From a bacterium (GTDB lineage Bacteria > Patescibacteriota > Patescibacteriia > S139-126 > S139-133), in contig JAUIEQ010000012.1 in the NCBI GenBank assembly GCA_030429785.1, positions 1 through 12,157 on the forward strand: DNA of 12,157 nucleotides, in the 5' to 3' direction. A model generated the notes under the pieces. That model worked only from the letters and a program-made list of their open reading frames with translations. It had not been told where the DNA came from and did no database searches. Each line of letters begins with the position of its first letter. Position 1 is the stretch's first letter. The position numbers and the translations under genes are program-made. Below, piece by piece: positions 1 through 7,061 of this stretch.

Positions 1-34
1 TAGCGCTTTAGAAGTTATTAGCATTTTATTACGT

Positions 35-304
35 ATGGCAAACAAACAATCAGCACTCAAAGAGCTACGCAAAGCAAAAACACGAACAGTGCGTAACGTC
101 CGAACAAAACGAACAATCAAGTCACTTGCAAAACAAATGCTGAAGGATATTGAAGCAGGCAACCTAGAAGCAGCTCAAAAACTTTTTCCAGCATTCCAAA
201 AAGCAGTTGACAAAGCAGCAAAGACAAATGTCATCAAAGCAAACACTGCTGCCCGCAAGAAATCTCGTATCAACAAACGCATCAAGCAAGCAAGCAAAAA
301 ATAA
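35..304 (+). CDS. rpsT: 30S ribosomal protein S20
   Basis: This 89-residue, Lys/Arg/Ala-rich protein begins MANKQSALKELRK and ends in a basic KKSRINKRIKQASKK tail. That is the standard length and character of bacterial S20, a helical-bundle protein that binds 16S rRNA early in assembly of the small subunit. The start is the ATG at 35, which gives the expected family N-terminus. No Shine-Dalgarno is visible in the 34 bases before it, and the window starts too close to judge the promoter. It is transcribed toward the minus-strand holA-EEP pair and shares a bidirectional terminator with it. holA and rpsT are neighbours in many Gram-positive genomes; here one extra gene lies between them. Confidence 0.97.
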   Translation: MANKQSALKELRKAKTRTVRNVRTKRTIKSLAKQMLKDIEAGNLEAAQKLFPAFQKAVDKAAKTNVIKANTAARKKSRINKRIKQASKK

Positions 305-312
305 ACACACTC

Positions 313-350
313 AAAAAAACTGACTTTCTCATATGTCAGTTTTTTGTTTG
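313..350. terminator. Bidirectional intrinsic terminator of rpsT and the holA-EEP operon
   Basis: The stem AAAAAACTGAC / GTCAGTTTTTT (about 314-324 with 335-345) encloses a 10-nt loop. It has A-runs on the left and T-runs on the right, so both strands give a hairpin followed by U residues. It begins 9 bases after the rpsT stop and ends 11 bases before the stop of the convergent EEP gene, so it can end both transcripts. Confidence 0.88.
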
Positions 351-360
351 GTGAGAATAC

Positions 361-1170
361 TTATATATCAACAGCTAATTCAGCGTATAAGGCTCGGTGA
401 TCTGTAATATAACCACCTGCTTTGCTGGCAATGATCGACATGTCCTTAATCAGCACCCAATCAAGCTTCAGTCGAAACAATTCAATAGGCGTTGGTGGAA
501 TCGCCCAGGTATTTTTTGTTATATCAAAAACCGCCCGATAGCCTGCTTCTGTAGCAGCTTTGTGAAACACATGCCGCTCATCTTGTTTGTATTTCTCACC
601 AGCAATATGATCAGCATATGGCGGCAAGTCATGGAACTTACTAATGACCATTCGACTGATCGGTGACTGAGCAAGTGTTGTGTTCATGTCTCCACAAATA
701 ACTACTGGACCTGAAAAAACTTTTGCATGTTCAAAAACTTGCGCAATAGCATACAGCCGCTCAGTAATACCCACACCTCGAATACGTAAATGACAATTAT
801 ACACTCGTACCAAGACATCTCCTACAAGCACATCCGCCCACATTGCATACCCGTTTGACTCACGAGGATCTGCGCCGCAATCGGACGGTAAACTCAAATG
901 CAAATCATCAGAGCTCTCAACTGGCAGTGTGGTTGTAATATAATTCCTGTGCCAACCTCCTTCTGGAGAAAACAACTTTGCTGATGAGAGTACTGTATCC
1001 TTGCGCAATCGTAACAATTCCTCGTACTCATGTTTTGTGTCAGGACCTTCTTGCAAACACATAATGTCAGCGTTATAACGCTTAAGCTCCGGCACAACTC
1101 GATCAAACAACACCCGCATAGGACTATGCCCCATCACGTTCCAAGTAAGTAATGATAGTTGCTGTGACAT
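361..1170 (-). CDS. Endonuclease/exonuclease/phosphatase (EEP) family enzyme
   Basis: This 269-residue protein carries the EEP fold (DNase I / exonuclease III / TDP2 / sphingomyelinase superfamily), a metal-dependent phosphodiester- or phosphomonoester-cleaving fold. The visible motifs are LTWNV (W10, N11), LQEG (metal ligand E41), YNCHL (N125, H127), CGDMN (D161, N163), LDWVL (D237) and TDHRAL (D257 and catalytic H258). The complete set implies an active hydrolase. There is no signal peptide or membrane segment, so it is probably cytoplasmic. The ATG at 1170 was chosen although the frame stays open to 1254: translation from 1170 starts right at the conserved first strand, and the upstream extension lies inside holA. 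One base separates this ATG from the holA stop and there is no SD, so translational coupling is likely. The substrate (DNA repair, lipid or inositol phosphate) cannot be decided from sequence alone. Confidence 0.88.
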   Translation of the reverse strand: MSQQLSLLTWNVMGHSPMRVLFDRVVPELKRYNADIMCLQEGPDTKHEYEELLRLRKDTVLSSAKLFSPEGGWHRNYITTTLPVESSDDLHLSLPSDCGADPRESNGYAMWADVLVGDVLVRVYNCHLRIRGVGITERLYAIAQVFEHAKVFSGPVVICGDMNTTLAQSPISRMVISKFHDLPPYADHIAGEKYKQDERHVFHKAATEAGYRAVFDITKNTWAIPPTPIELFRLKLDWVLIKDMSIIASKAGGYITDHRALYAELAVDI

Positions 1171-1171
1171 A

Positions 1172-2155
1172 TTAGCTAGTATAAATAGTACTGGTAATAA
1201 AATGACTAAACAAAACTGCGGCTGAGGCTGTTTGTTTTCGAACTGACAATTCAAGCTCCAATATCTTTTGATATACCAGAGCTAGCTGTTGCTCTGACAT
1301 AGCAGCAGCATACCGCTTATTTTTTTTGACTACGAATGAATGCAGTCCTGTGACTCTAACTAGTTCATTGTCAGCTATCACGCCATTTCGTAACGCTGAT
1401 ACGAGCAATCCCACAGCCTGAATATGCCATTTCAGTGTATTCAAAATACTATACACTGAATCCTGATTTGTTAGTAACTGGTCAATAATCCGAAGCGCTA
1501 CATCCTCTTTGCCAGCAACATATGCATCTAGTAACGCGTATACATCACTATCTTCTGTATACGAAACCAACCTGACTACATCCTGAACAGTAATAGACCG
1601 GTGGTCAGCATATGCAATCAACTTTTCAACTTCTTGCACCATGCGCCAACTATCCATCCCAACAATATGCAGCAAGCGAGCCAAAGCGTCACGCTCAATA
1701 GTTGTGTGGGCATCGGCCACCTTTTTTTCAACAACATTTTTCATATAGGCAGCAGTCGGCGGCAAACACTCATGGGAAAACTTTTGTGCACTTAAGTAAT
1801 GAAACAACGGTGCGTTTTTTTTCTTCCCCCATTCGGCTTTGGTTACTGTATCCCAAAAAACCACAATATTACTTGAATCTAACTCACCATAGTCAGACAA
1901 AAGCGCAACTAACTGTTCTTGCAATGCAGCTTGTGGCTTTGTAGCAAAAAAATTCTTAATGAGCACAAATCTGCTTTTGACAAATAACGCGGGCGCCAAA
2001 ACAACCTTACGCAGATGCGCCACATCAAGCTCTTTGCCTTCAAGTGTTGTAACAGACGTCCCTGTCGGATCTACTTCTCGCACAAACCGATCTCGTAACT
2101 GTTTCGCTTTGCTGAACGACTCATATGTATTTGCTCCATAAAAAAACACAACCAT
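1172..2155 (-). CDS. holA: DNA polymerase III subunit delta
   Basis: This 327-residue protein has the HolA layout. The N-terminal AAA+-like domain starts MVVFFYGANTYES and continues with AKQLRDRFVREVDP and VLAPALFVKSRFVLIKNFF. A helical middle contains the HIVGMDSWRMVQEVEKLIAYA stretch, and the C-terminal collar helices include DSVYSILNTLKWHIQ and end near VRKQTASAAVLFSHF. Delta is the clamp-loader subunit that opens the sliding clamp; like other delta subunits it shows no Walker A motif. Length is normal for the family. The ATG at 2155 has no SD; a promoter within the dyad at 2182-2208 would give a leader of about 40 nt. The EEP gene follows after one base, making a two-gene operon that ends at the rpsT terminator. 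Confidence 0.92.
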   Translation of the reverse strand: MVVFFYGANTYESFSKAKQLRDRFVREVDPTGTSVTTLEGKELDVAHLRKVVLAPALFVKSRFVLIKNFFATKPQAALQEQLVALLSDYGELDSSNIVVFWDTVTKAEWGKKKNAPLFHYLSAQKFSHECLPPTAAYMKNVVEKKVADAHTTIERDALARLLHIVGMDSWRMVQEVEKLIAYADHRSITVQDVVRLVSYTEDSDVYALLDAYVAGKEDVALRIIDQLLTNQDSVYSILNTLKWHIQAVGLLVSALRNGVIADNELVRVTGLHSFVVKKNKRYAAAMSEQQLALVYQKILELELSVRKQTASAAVLFSHFITSTIYTS

Positions 2156-2159
2156 ACTA

Positions 2160-2188
2160 TTGACAAAAAAATATTTTTGGGCTACTAT
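2160..2188 (+). promoter_or_regulatory. Sigma70-type promoter of the 228-aa gene
   Basis: A perfect TTGACA -35 (2160-2165), a 17-bp spacer and a TACTAT -10 (2183-2188) predict transcription from about 2195 toward the gene at 2256. The -10 lies in the left arm of an inverted repeat. Confidence 0.78.
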
Positions 2189-2208
2189 ACTGTGTTATTG
2201 TATAGTAG
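2182..2208. repeat. 27-bp dyad in the holA divergent intergenic region
   Basis: CTACTATAC (2182-2190) and GTATAGTAG (2200-2208) are perfect 9-bp inverted arms around a 9-bp spacer, with the centre at 2195. Each arm carries one TACTAT -10 element, so the dyad may be purely promoter symmetry or may also be an operator. Confidence 0.8.
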
Positions 2209-2231
2209 AAGTACCTGAACAAGCAAATCAA
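2202..2231 (-). promoter_or_regulatory. holA: Candidate holA promoter facing the + promoter
   Basis: On the minus strand, TTGATT (2226-2231) lies 18 bp before TACTAT (2202-2207), predicting a start near 2195 and a leader of about 40 nt to holA. The -10 is the mirror image of the + strand -10, formed by the right arm of the same inverted repeat. Confidence 0.55.
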
Positions 2232-2242
2232 ACGCTGTAAAT

Positions 2243-2248
2243 AGGAGG
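2243..2248 (+). promoter_or_regulatory. Strong Shine-Dalgarno AGGAGG
   Basis: AGGAGG lies 7 bases before the ATG at 2256. It is the clearest ribosome binding site at any gene start in this window and fixes the start codon. Confidence 0.88.
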
Positions 2249-2255
2249 CTTACAC

Positions 2256-2942
2256 ATGCACAGACTACGAACAACCGTACCAAAAACTATTACTGTGCTC
2301 AATGGATCTGAACTCACAAGTATTTCTGAAATACTATTCAGCACACCCCGGCACATACTTGTTGAGATTCCATTCAAAAAAATCAACAGCAATCTGTCAA
2401 TATGTAACATGATTCTGGCTATGAAAATGGGACTTCCATATGTTGATGACCGGGATGAATTTGTTACCAATCCAACCAATCAATCAGTATGCTTTCAGTT
2501 TCGCGCAATGCAATTGGTCATTGATTTCAAGCACAAAAAAATAGTTTTTGAACCACAACGTCACTACATGCGCACGACAGCAAACCAACTTCGCGCAAAC
2601 GTTATTGCGAACCACGGCAACCTGCTACTCATACAACTACCCGAGTGTCTGGACAACAGTTCTCTTGACTACAACGCTCGACTGGTTAACACTTTTATAC
2701 ACGAAATAAATAGTGTCAAAAAACTTGTTATCATAGGATCAAACAGAGCTATGAGTAAGTTTCTCAAGGCCATTCACCTCAGTCGAGTTGGCTTAACAAC
2801 TTGTCTGTATGTAGCTCAAGCATCGCTTTCAAAAACAATGCACAGCGAAAACTACATAGCCTACCTACATCAACGCAAAACTGTTATGGATATTGCTACC
2901 GCTTTGCAAAAACATGATATAAAGATTCTGCAATTACACTAA
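2256..2942 (+). CDS. Hypothetical protein, 228 aa, family not recognised
   Basis: I do not recognise this protein, but the gene is very likely real. It has a consensus promoter, a perfect SD 7 bases before its ATG, normal codon use and its own terminator. The chain is soluble, with no signal peptide or membrane helix, and is basic. It reads as alternating strands and helices. An N-terminal part (about 11-105) contains RHILVEIPF, ILAMKMGLPYVDDRDEF and FKHKKIVFEP. A C-terminal part (about 120-228) contains GNLLLIQLPE, a helix ending FIHEINSV, then KKLVIIGSNRAMSKFLKAIHL and TTCLYVAQASL, resembling a Rossmann-like beta-alpha-beta unit with a possible nucleotide- or phosphate-binding IIGSNRA turn (159-165). 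No catalytic motif stands out. It is monocistronic, divergent from holA through overlapping promoters and convergent with polA, which hints at a link to replication, but this is context only. Confidence 0.82.
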   Translation: MHRLRTTVPKTITVLNGSELTSISEILFSTPRHILVEIPFKKINSNLSICNMILAMKMGLPYVDDRDEFVTNPTNQSVCFQFRAMQLVIDFKHKKIVFEPQRHYMRTTANQLRANVIANHGNLLLIQLPECLDNSSLDYNARLVNTFIHEINSVKKLVIIGSNRAMSKFLKAIHLSRVGLTTCLYVAQASLSKTMHSENYIAYLHQRKTVMDIATALQKHDIKILQLH

Positions 2943-2948
2943 CAAAAC

Positions 2949-2978
2949 AAACCGACGATTACTGTCGGTTTTTATTTT
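2949..2978. terminator. Bidirectional terminator between the 228-aa gene and polA
   Basis: AAACCGAC (2949-2956) pairs with GTCGGTTT (2964-2971) around a 7-nt loop and is followed by TTTTTATTTT on the + strand. The minus strand gives the same stem followed by TTTGTTTTGTT. It lies directly after both stop codons of these convergent genes. Confidence 0.88.
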
Positions 2979-5701
2979 CATTCAACTACTTTCATCTCAT
3001 GCCAATTTGTTCCTGCATTCACCTCTACAAGCAATGGGACATCTAGTGTAGTAACTGACTCCATGTGCTGCTTGATTACTGCTGCTACTTTTTTCACGTC
3101 GTTTTTTGGCACTTCAAAAACCAACTCATCGTGCACTTGCATTAACATACTCACCTCAGGAAAATCTTTTGTCAGCACCTCGTGAACTTTGATCATAGCA
3201 AGTTTCATAATATCAGCACTGGTTCCTTGAATCGGCATGTTAATAGCTGCTCGCTCTGCTGCTTTTCGTACCATCGCAACACCAGAATGCAAATCAGGCA
3301 AGTACCGACGTCTACCAAACAACGTCTCAACATAACCCGCTTCCTGAGCAGTCGTCAGAATGATATCGCGATATTGTTTCAAGTCAGCAAATTGCTCAAA
3401 ATATCTGGTAATAAACTCCTGCGCTTCTGCTCGCGGTATACCAGTTCGTTGCGCCAATCCATACGCACCCATACCGTACAAGACGCCAAAATTAATTTCC
3501 TTTGCTTTGTATCGCATGTCTTTGGTAACGTTGTCAACTGGCACATCATGGATATAACTGGCCGTGATGGTATGAATGTCACCATTATTCGCAAATACTT
3601 CAATCATGTTTTTGTCTTGTGACAAATGCGCAGCAACACGAAGCTCCACTTGCGAATAGTCTGCTGCAATCAACTCATACCCATCATCAGCCACAAATGC
3701 ATTACGAATTTTTCTCCCAAGCTCAGTGCGAATAGGAATGTTTTGCAAATTTGGATCAGTAGAAGAGAGTCTGCCCGTTGCTGCAATAGTTTGGTTAAAA
3801 CTTGTATGCACTCGATTTGTTCGAGGATTGATCAACTTTGGCAGCGCATCAATATAGGTTGAAGTAAGCTTGGTCAATTCACGGTACTCAGAAATCATAT
3901 CAATAATCGGGTGCAAACCTCGCATTTTCTCAAGCTCACTTGCTGCTGTTGAAATACCTGTTTTGGTTTTTTTCAAACCATCTGTTGGTATTTCCAGTTT
4001 TTCAAACAAAATAACCTTGAGTTGTTTTGGCGAAGCAATATTGAATTTCTCTCCAGCCAACTCATAGATCTTGGTTTCGATAGATTGTATTTGTTTTTTT
4101 AGCTGAACACGTAGTTTGTTCAAAAAATCTGTATCAATCAAAACACCAACCGCTTCCATATCAACAAGCATCTCAATATCAGTCAAGAGCTCCAACATAT
4201 CAGCTTCCTTGATCTGTTCTAGTAACACTTTATACAAGCGCCACGTAAAATCTGCATCCTCGCACGCATACTCGTTAATTTCTGCACACGTAAGATCTTT
4301 CATTGTTTTTTGATCTTTGCCTTTTTTGCCAAGCAACTGCTCAATCGGAATCATTTGATGGCCAAATTCACGAAAGGCTAATGTGTCTAGTTTTAGTTGT
4401 CGCTCACCTGGATTCAGCAGATACGCCGCAATCATCGTATCAAAATAAATCCCGTGCACATCAAACCCTGCCATCAACAATACTTCTGTATCAAACTTGA
4501 TATTATGCCCAACTTTTTTGATTGATTTTTTAGCAAATATTTTTTTGAGCTCTTGCATGCTAGCACAATCCTTGCACGTCTCCCAATCAATATAAAACGC
4601 CTGCCCTACACCCCATGATACACTCAAACCAACCAACTCATCCTGCCATGGATCAAGACCTGATGTTTCTGTATCAAAGGCAAATGCTTTTTGCTTACCG
4701 AGTGCTTCTACTAACTTTTTTAATTCCGCTTCAGTTGTGACAAGTTGATACGTGTTTGAACGTGGCGTTGATGACTGCGCTGTTACTGGCTCTGTAGTGT
4801 TAATTTTTAATTTTTTTTCTAACTCAGGAATTTTGCCAAGCAACGTCTTAAATTCCATATCCTGAAAAATTGCTACAGCAGCTTCCCGATTCACACCTGC
4901 GAACTCAAGATCTTCAAGCGAAAAGGTAATCGGCACATCTGTCACAATCGTTGCCAGTTGTCGAGACAAGAGAGCGTCGTCTTTGTGTTCTTCCAAAAGC
5001 CCTTTGACACGTTTGGTTATAGTTTCTGCCGCGTGATAATGCTCATACAGCTCATCAAGTGTTGTGAACTGCGTCAACAGTTCAATAGCTGTTTTTTCTC
5101 CAATTCCACGCACCCCTGGAATGTTATCAGATGGATCACCACGCAATGCTTTGTAGTCAACCATCTGCTCTGGCCCTAAGCCGCCAAACTTCTCCCGCAC
5201 ACCTGCTTCGTCATATATCACCGTGTCAGCAATGCTTCGCTTGAGTGTATACACCTTGGTATTATCATCAACGAGCTGCAGTGTATCAAGGTCACCTGTC
5301 ACAATATATGTCTCAACTGCGTCATCACTATCAAGCTGCTTGGCAAGCGTTCCGATCACATCATCAGCTTCATAACCTTCGATCTCATAAATTGGAATTT
5401 GAAAAGCGCGAACAACTTCTTTGATCGGATCAAGTTGCGCGTAGAGTTCATCAGGTTGTTTTTTGCGATGGGCTTTGTACTCTGCATATTCCTCATGCCG
5501 AAATGTCGGGCCCTTAAGATCAAACGTCACAGCAACATATTTTGGCGTCAACTCTTTCATCACCCGCATGAGAATAGTCGTGAACCCAAACACAGCATTC
5601 ACCAACCGACCATCGCTGGTTGAAAGTGGCGGCACTGCATGAAACGCTCTATGCAGCAACGCATTTCCGTCTATAATAATGAGTTTTTCTTTTTTTGCCA
5701 T
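2978..5701 (-). CDS. polA: DNA polymerase I, three-domain, proofreading-type
   Basis: This 907-residue protein is a complete Pol I, close to the E. coli length of 928. Residues 1-290 are the 5'-nuclease/flap domain (IIDGNALLHRAF with D11; EGYEADD 108-114; TGDLDTLQLV 135-144; LRGDPSDNIPG 186-196), which removes RNA primers. Residues about 315-490 are the 3'-5' exonuclease with all motifs kept: DTE (D343, E345), HNIKFD (N400, D404) and YACED (Y478, D482), so proofreading is expected; many Pol I enzymes have lost it. Residues about 500-907 are the polymerase: motif A DYSQVELR (D681), motif B R730, K734, F738, Y742, and motif C QVHDE (H857, D858, E859). These sit at a constant offset of 24 from the E. 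coli residues. F738 matches E. coli F762. The ATG at 5701 gives the usual N-terminus but has no clear SD. It acts in Okazaki-fragment maturation and repair. Confidence 0.98.
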   Translation of the reverse strand: MAKKEKLIIIDGNALLHRAFHAVPPLSTSDGRLVNAVFGFTTILMRVMKELTPKYVAVTFDLKGPTFRHEEYAEYKAHRKKQPDELYAQLDPIKEVVRAFQIPIYEIEGYEADDVIGTLAKQLDSDDAVETYIVTGDLDTLQLVDDNTKVYTLKRSIADTVIYDEAGVREKFGGLGPEQMVDYKALRGDPSDNIPGVRGIGEKTAIELLTQFTTLDELYEHYHAAETITKRVKGLLEEHKDDALLSRQLATIVTDVPITFSLEDLEFAGVNREAAVAIFQDMEFKTLLGKIPELEKKLKINTTEPVTAQSSTPRSNTYQLVTTEAELKKLVEALGKQKAFAFDTETSGLDPWQDELVGLSVSWGVGQAFYIDWETCKDCASMQELKKIFAKKSIKKVGHNIKFDTEVLLMAGFDVHGIYFDTMIAAYLLNPGERQLKLDTLAFREFGHQMIPIEQLLGKKGKDQKTMKDLTCAEINEYACEDADFTWRLYKVLLEQIKEADMLELLTDIEMLVDMEAVGVLIDTDFLNKLRVQLKKQIQSIETKIYELAGEKFNIASPKQLKVILFEKLEIPTDGLKKTKTGISTAASELEKMRGLHPIIDMISEYRELTKLTSTYIDALPKLINPRTNRVHTSFNQTIAATGRLSSTDPNLQNIPIRTELGRKIRNAFVADDGYELIAADYSQVELRVAAHLSQDKNMIEVFANNGDIHTITASYIHDVPVDNVTKDMRYKAKEINFGVLYGMGAYGLAQRTGIPRAEAQEFITRYFEQFADLKQYRDIILTTAQEAGYVETLFGRRRYLPDLHSGVAMVRKAAERAAINMPIQGTSADIMKLAMIKVHEVLTKDFPEVSMLMQVHDELVFEVPKNDVKKVAAVIKQHMESVTTLDVPLLVEVNAGTNWHEMKVVE

Positions 5702-5710
5702 AGTATTTCT

Positions 5711-5719
5711 ATAGTATCA
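5711..5719 (-). promoter_or_regulatory. polA: Candidate extended -10 promoter of polA
   Basis: On the minus strand, TGATACTAT forms an extended -10 (TG, one base, then TACTAT at 5711-5716). The -35 position holds only TTCTAC. Normal spacing puts the start near 5704, leaving a 5' leader of about three bases before the ATG at 5701, so the transcript would be nearly leaderless, consistent with the missing SD. Confidence 0.5.
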
Positions 5720-5750
5720 CGATCTGATTGTTTGTAGAAACAGGTTATTC

Positions 5751-5781
5751 CAATAAAAAAATTCCGCCAAAAAAGCAGAAT
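5751..5781 (-). terminator. Intrinsic terminator downstream of the tRNA-Cys region
   Basis: Read on the minus strand, ATTCTGC pairs with GCGGAAT (7 bp, one G-T) around a T-rich 7-nt loop, followed by a run of seven T and ATT. It separates the tRNA transcript from the polA promoter. Confidence 0.78.
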
Positions 5782-5797
5782 ACAAATGAAGCTTCAA

Positions 5798-5830
5798 GTA
5801 GAATTCCCTACCAGCTGATAGGCAATCTAC
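5798..5830 (-). repeat. Imperfect hairpin in the tRNA-Cys trailer
   Basis: GTAGA...TCTAC arms enclose CCTAC...GTAGG-like arms around CAGCTG, giving about 11 paired positions with a bulge and a mismatch. It lies between the tRNA 3' half and the terminator, so it would be part of the trailer RNA. No function is recognised. Confidence 0.45.
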
Positions 5831-5880
5831 AAATAGCAGTTTAGTCAGATCGTAGTGACACATCTCATCACAACTCACTT

Positions 5881-5920
5881 TGGAGGCCCAGACCGGATTC
5901 GAACCGGTGGATAGCGGTTT

Positions 5921-5923
<3 letters not shown>
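5881..5923 (-). pseudogene. 3' half of a second tRNA-Cys (positions 34 to CCA)
   Basis: Read on the minus strand this is GCAAA (anticodon GCA, then A37, A38), ACCGC, variable TATCC, the perfect T-arm ACCGG-TTCGAAT-CCGGT, acceptor CTGGGCC, discriminator U73 and an encoded CCA. It has the same 43-nt length and layout as the matching part of the intact tRNA-Cys next door. The stem bases differ but still pair, so it is a diverged tRNA rather than a fresh copy. U73 and GCA are both tRNA-Cys hallmarks. Directly upstream the sequence turns into a GC-rich stretch (TGCCCGCCTGCC on +) and no 5' half adjoins it, so no normal tRNA can be built from this locus alone. Confidence 0.85.
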
Positions 5924-6088
<165 letters not shown>

Positions 6089-6091
<3 letters not shown>

Positions 6092-6123
6092 GACCGCAGC
6101 GTTAGCATCAAAGTCACTAGACC
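6089..6123 (-). pseudogene. Decayed 5' half of the second tRNA-Cys (positions 1-35)
   Basis: On the minus strand, 35 bases map onto tRNA positions 1-35. GGTCTAG pairs at all seven positions with the CTGGGCC acceptor of the separated 3' half (two G-U pairs). GCGGT pairs at all five positions with that half's ACCGC, and CTGC supplies positions 32-35. The spacing between the elements is exactly canonical. The D-arm is poor: the TAACGC side looks normal, but the 5' side (ACTT) does not pair well and G19 is replaced, so the half is probably decayed. Its closeness to a GC-rich patch leaves some chance of coincidence. Confidence 0.55.
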
Positions 6124-6132
6124 GTAAATGTC

Positions 6133-6175
6133 TAAACAAAAAACAAGTACATCACGACTCGCGTAATGTACTTGT
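6133..6175 (-). terminator. Strong intrinsic terminator of the 3D-domain gene
   Basis: On the minus strand, ACAAGTACATTACG (6175-6162) pairs with CGTGATGTACTTGT (6156-6143) over 14 bp with one G-T and a 5-nt loop CGAGT. It is followed by TTTTTTGTTT. It lies about 30 bases after the stop codon. Confidence 0.9.
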
Positions 6176-6204
6176 ACCAAATATAAGGCAAAAAATCAAT
6201 GCAA

Positions 6205-6855
6205 TTATTGTTCAATCCAAACAGTTACTGGCAATGTTCGCTTACCAAAGGCAATTGCGCCTTCGTAGTCTTTATCAAAACTAATATCAAATCGACTGTT
6301 ATATTTCATTGCCGTACGATCAAGACATTCGTATTCCTTATTCTGAATCGTTACTTTGGTTCCGAGTGGAATCCATCGCGGACACGCAACAACGTCATCT
6401 CGACCACAAATATTATCACCTTTGGCTGCAATACATGGCGAACCATCAGTTTGCGCCGCAAGTGTATTGTATGCAGTAACTGTTGCAGTCAGCATCATAC
6501 GCGGGCGACCTGTTTCATTAATATCAGGCTGCTCACCAGTCGGTGCTGCAGCAACTGCCGCCACTTCAACTGACGTGTCTGCCAAAGGCTCAGTAACTAC
6601 ATTTTCTCGTGAAATATTCTCACGTCCTTGAATTTCAGCACGAGCTGGCTGATAATCATCAAGCACCACCGTACTATGCAACTCTTCTGACTCAATTCCC
6701 AAACTAACTGGGCTAGGAATAGCAGCTGAAGGCGCTACTTCCTGCTCTGAAAAAACAGGAGTTGTTGGCACAAGTAATGCAGAGAATAATACACTAACCA
6801 AGGCCTTATGTAATGTGGGTAATGGATCTGAATTTAAAATCATATAGTACGTCAA
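6205..6855 (-). CDS. Secreted 3D-domain (RlpA-like double-psi beta-barrel) protein
   Basis: This 216-residue protein has three parts. An N-terminal signal sequence has hydrophobic core ALVSVLFSALLVP (about 18-30) and probable cleavage near PVFS-EQ (36/37). A low-complexity, acidic, Ala/Pro-rich linker follows (about 37-115). The C-terminal 3D domain (about 122-214) carries the three name-giving aspartates as TDGSPC (D137), ECLDR (D179) and RFDISF (D190), then the usual EGAIAFGKRTLPVTV ending. This domain family occurs in lytic transglycosylases and other cell-wall remodelling proteins, so a periplasmic or envelope role in peptidoglycan turnover is likely. Four cysteines (141, 150, 158, 177) could form two disulfides. 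The TTG at 6855 is preferred because AGGA lies 9 bases upstream; the ATG at 6843 lacks an SD and would drop four residues. It has its own promoter and terminator. Confidence 0.85.
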   Translation of the reverse strand: MTYYMILNSDPLPTLHKALVSVLFSALLVPTTPVFSEQEVAPSAAIPSPVSLGIESEELHSTVVLDDYQPARAEIQGRENISRENVVTEPLADTSVEVAAVAAAPTGEQPDINETGRPRMMLTATVTAYNTLAAQTDGSPCIAAKGDNICGRDDVVACPRWIPLGTKVTIQNKEYECLDRTAMKYNSRFDISFDKDYEGAIAFGKRTLPVTVWIEQ

Positions 6856-6863
6856 TAGTCTGC

Positions 6864-6904
6864 ATCCTGTAATTACCGCGAAAAACTAAGGTAATTTTCA
6901 GGAT
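6864..6904 (-). promoter_or_regulatory. 5' leader hairpin covering the SD of the 3D gene
   Basis: On the minus strand, ATCCTG and AATTACC pair with GGTAATT and CAGGAT: 6 + 7 bp with a small internal loop and a 12-nt apical loop. The hairpin begins at the predicted transcript start (near 6903-6904). Its 3' arm contains the AGGA that serves the TTG at 6855, so folding would hide the ribosome binding site. Confidence 0.6.
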
Positions 6905-6909
6905 TAAAT

Positions 6910-6938
6910 ACTATAACATATTTACTAAAAAAAGTCAA
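6910..6938 (-). promoter_or_regulatory. Promoter of the 3D-domain gene
   Basis: TTGACT (-35, 6933-6938), a 17-bp spacer and TATAGT (-10, 6910-6915) preceded by an extended TG give a near-consensus minus-strand promoter. Its start at about 6903 leaves a leader of roughly 50-60 nt. Confidence 0.82.
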
Positions 6939-6982
6939 TACCTATAAACACTATGGCATTGACCTCCACTATATTTTCACAC

Positions 6983-7030
6983 AAAAACCTTAGTGTCAAA
7001 TAAGACTTTTGGCTAATATATAAGGTTTTT
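6983..7030. repeat. 10-bp perfect inverted repeat with 28-nt loop
   Basis: AAAAACCTTA and TAAGGTTTTT flank a loop that has its own weak pairing (TTAG/CTAA and GTC/GAC). Both strands end in T-runs, so it could be a weak bidirectional terminator or a protein-binding site. Confidence 0.6.
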
Positions 7031-7061
7031 AACAACAATAAAACCTGCGAAAAACGCAGGT
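7031..7061 (-). terminator. Orphan minus-strand terminator
   Basis: On the minus strand, ACCTGCG-TTTTT-CGCAGGT is a 7-bp GC-rich stem followed by TTTATTGTTGTT. The + strand has no T-run after it. No annotated minus-strand gene lies upstream within the spacer, so the transcript it would end is unknown. Confidence 0.6.

Noticed and set aside
1171..1254. Upstream extension of the EEP ORF to an ATG at 1254
   Set aside because: It overlaps the 3' end of holA, and the extra residues precede the conserved first strand. The ATG at 1170 directly after the holA stop fits better.
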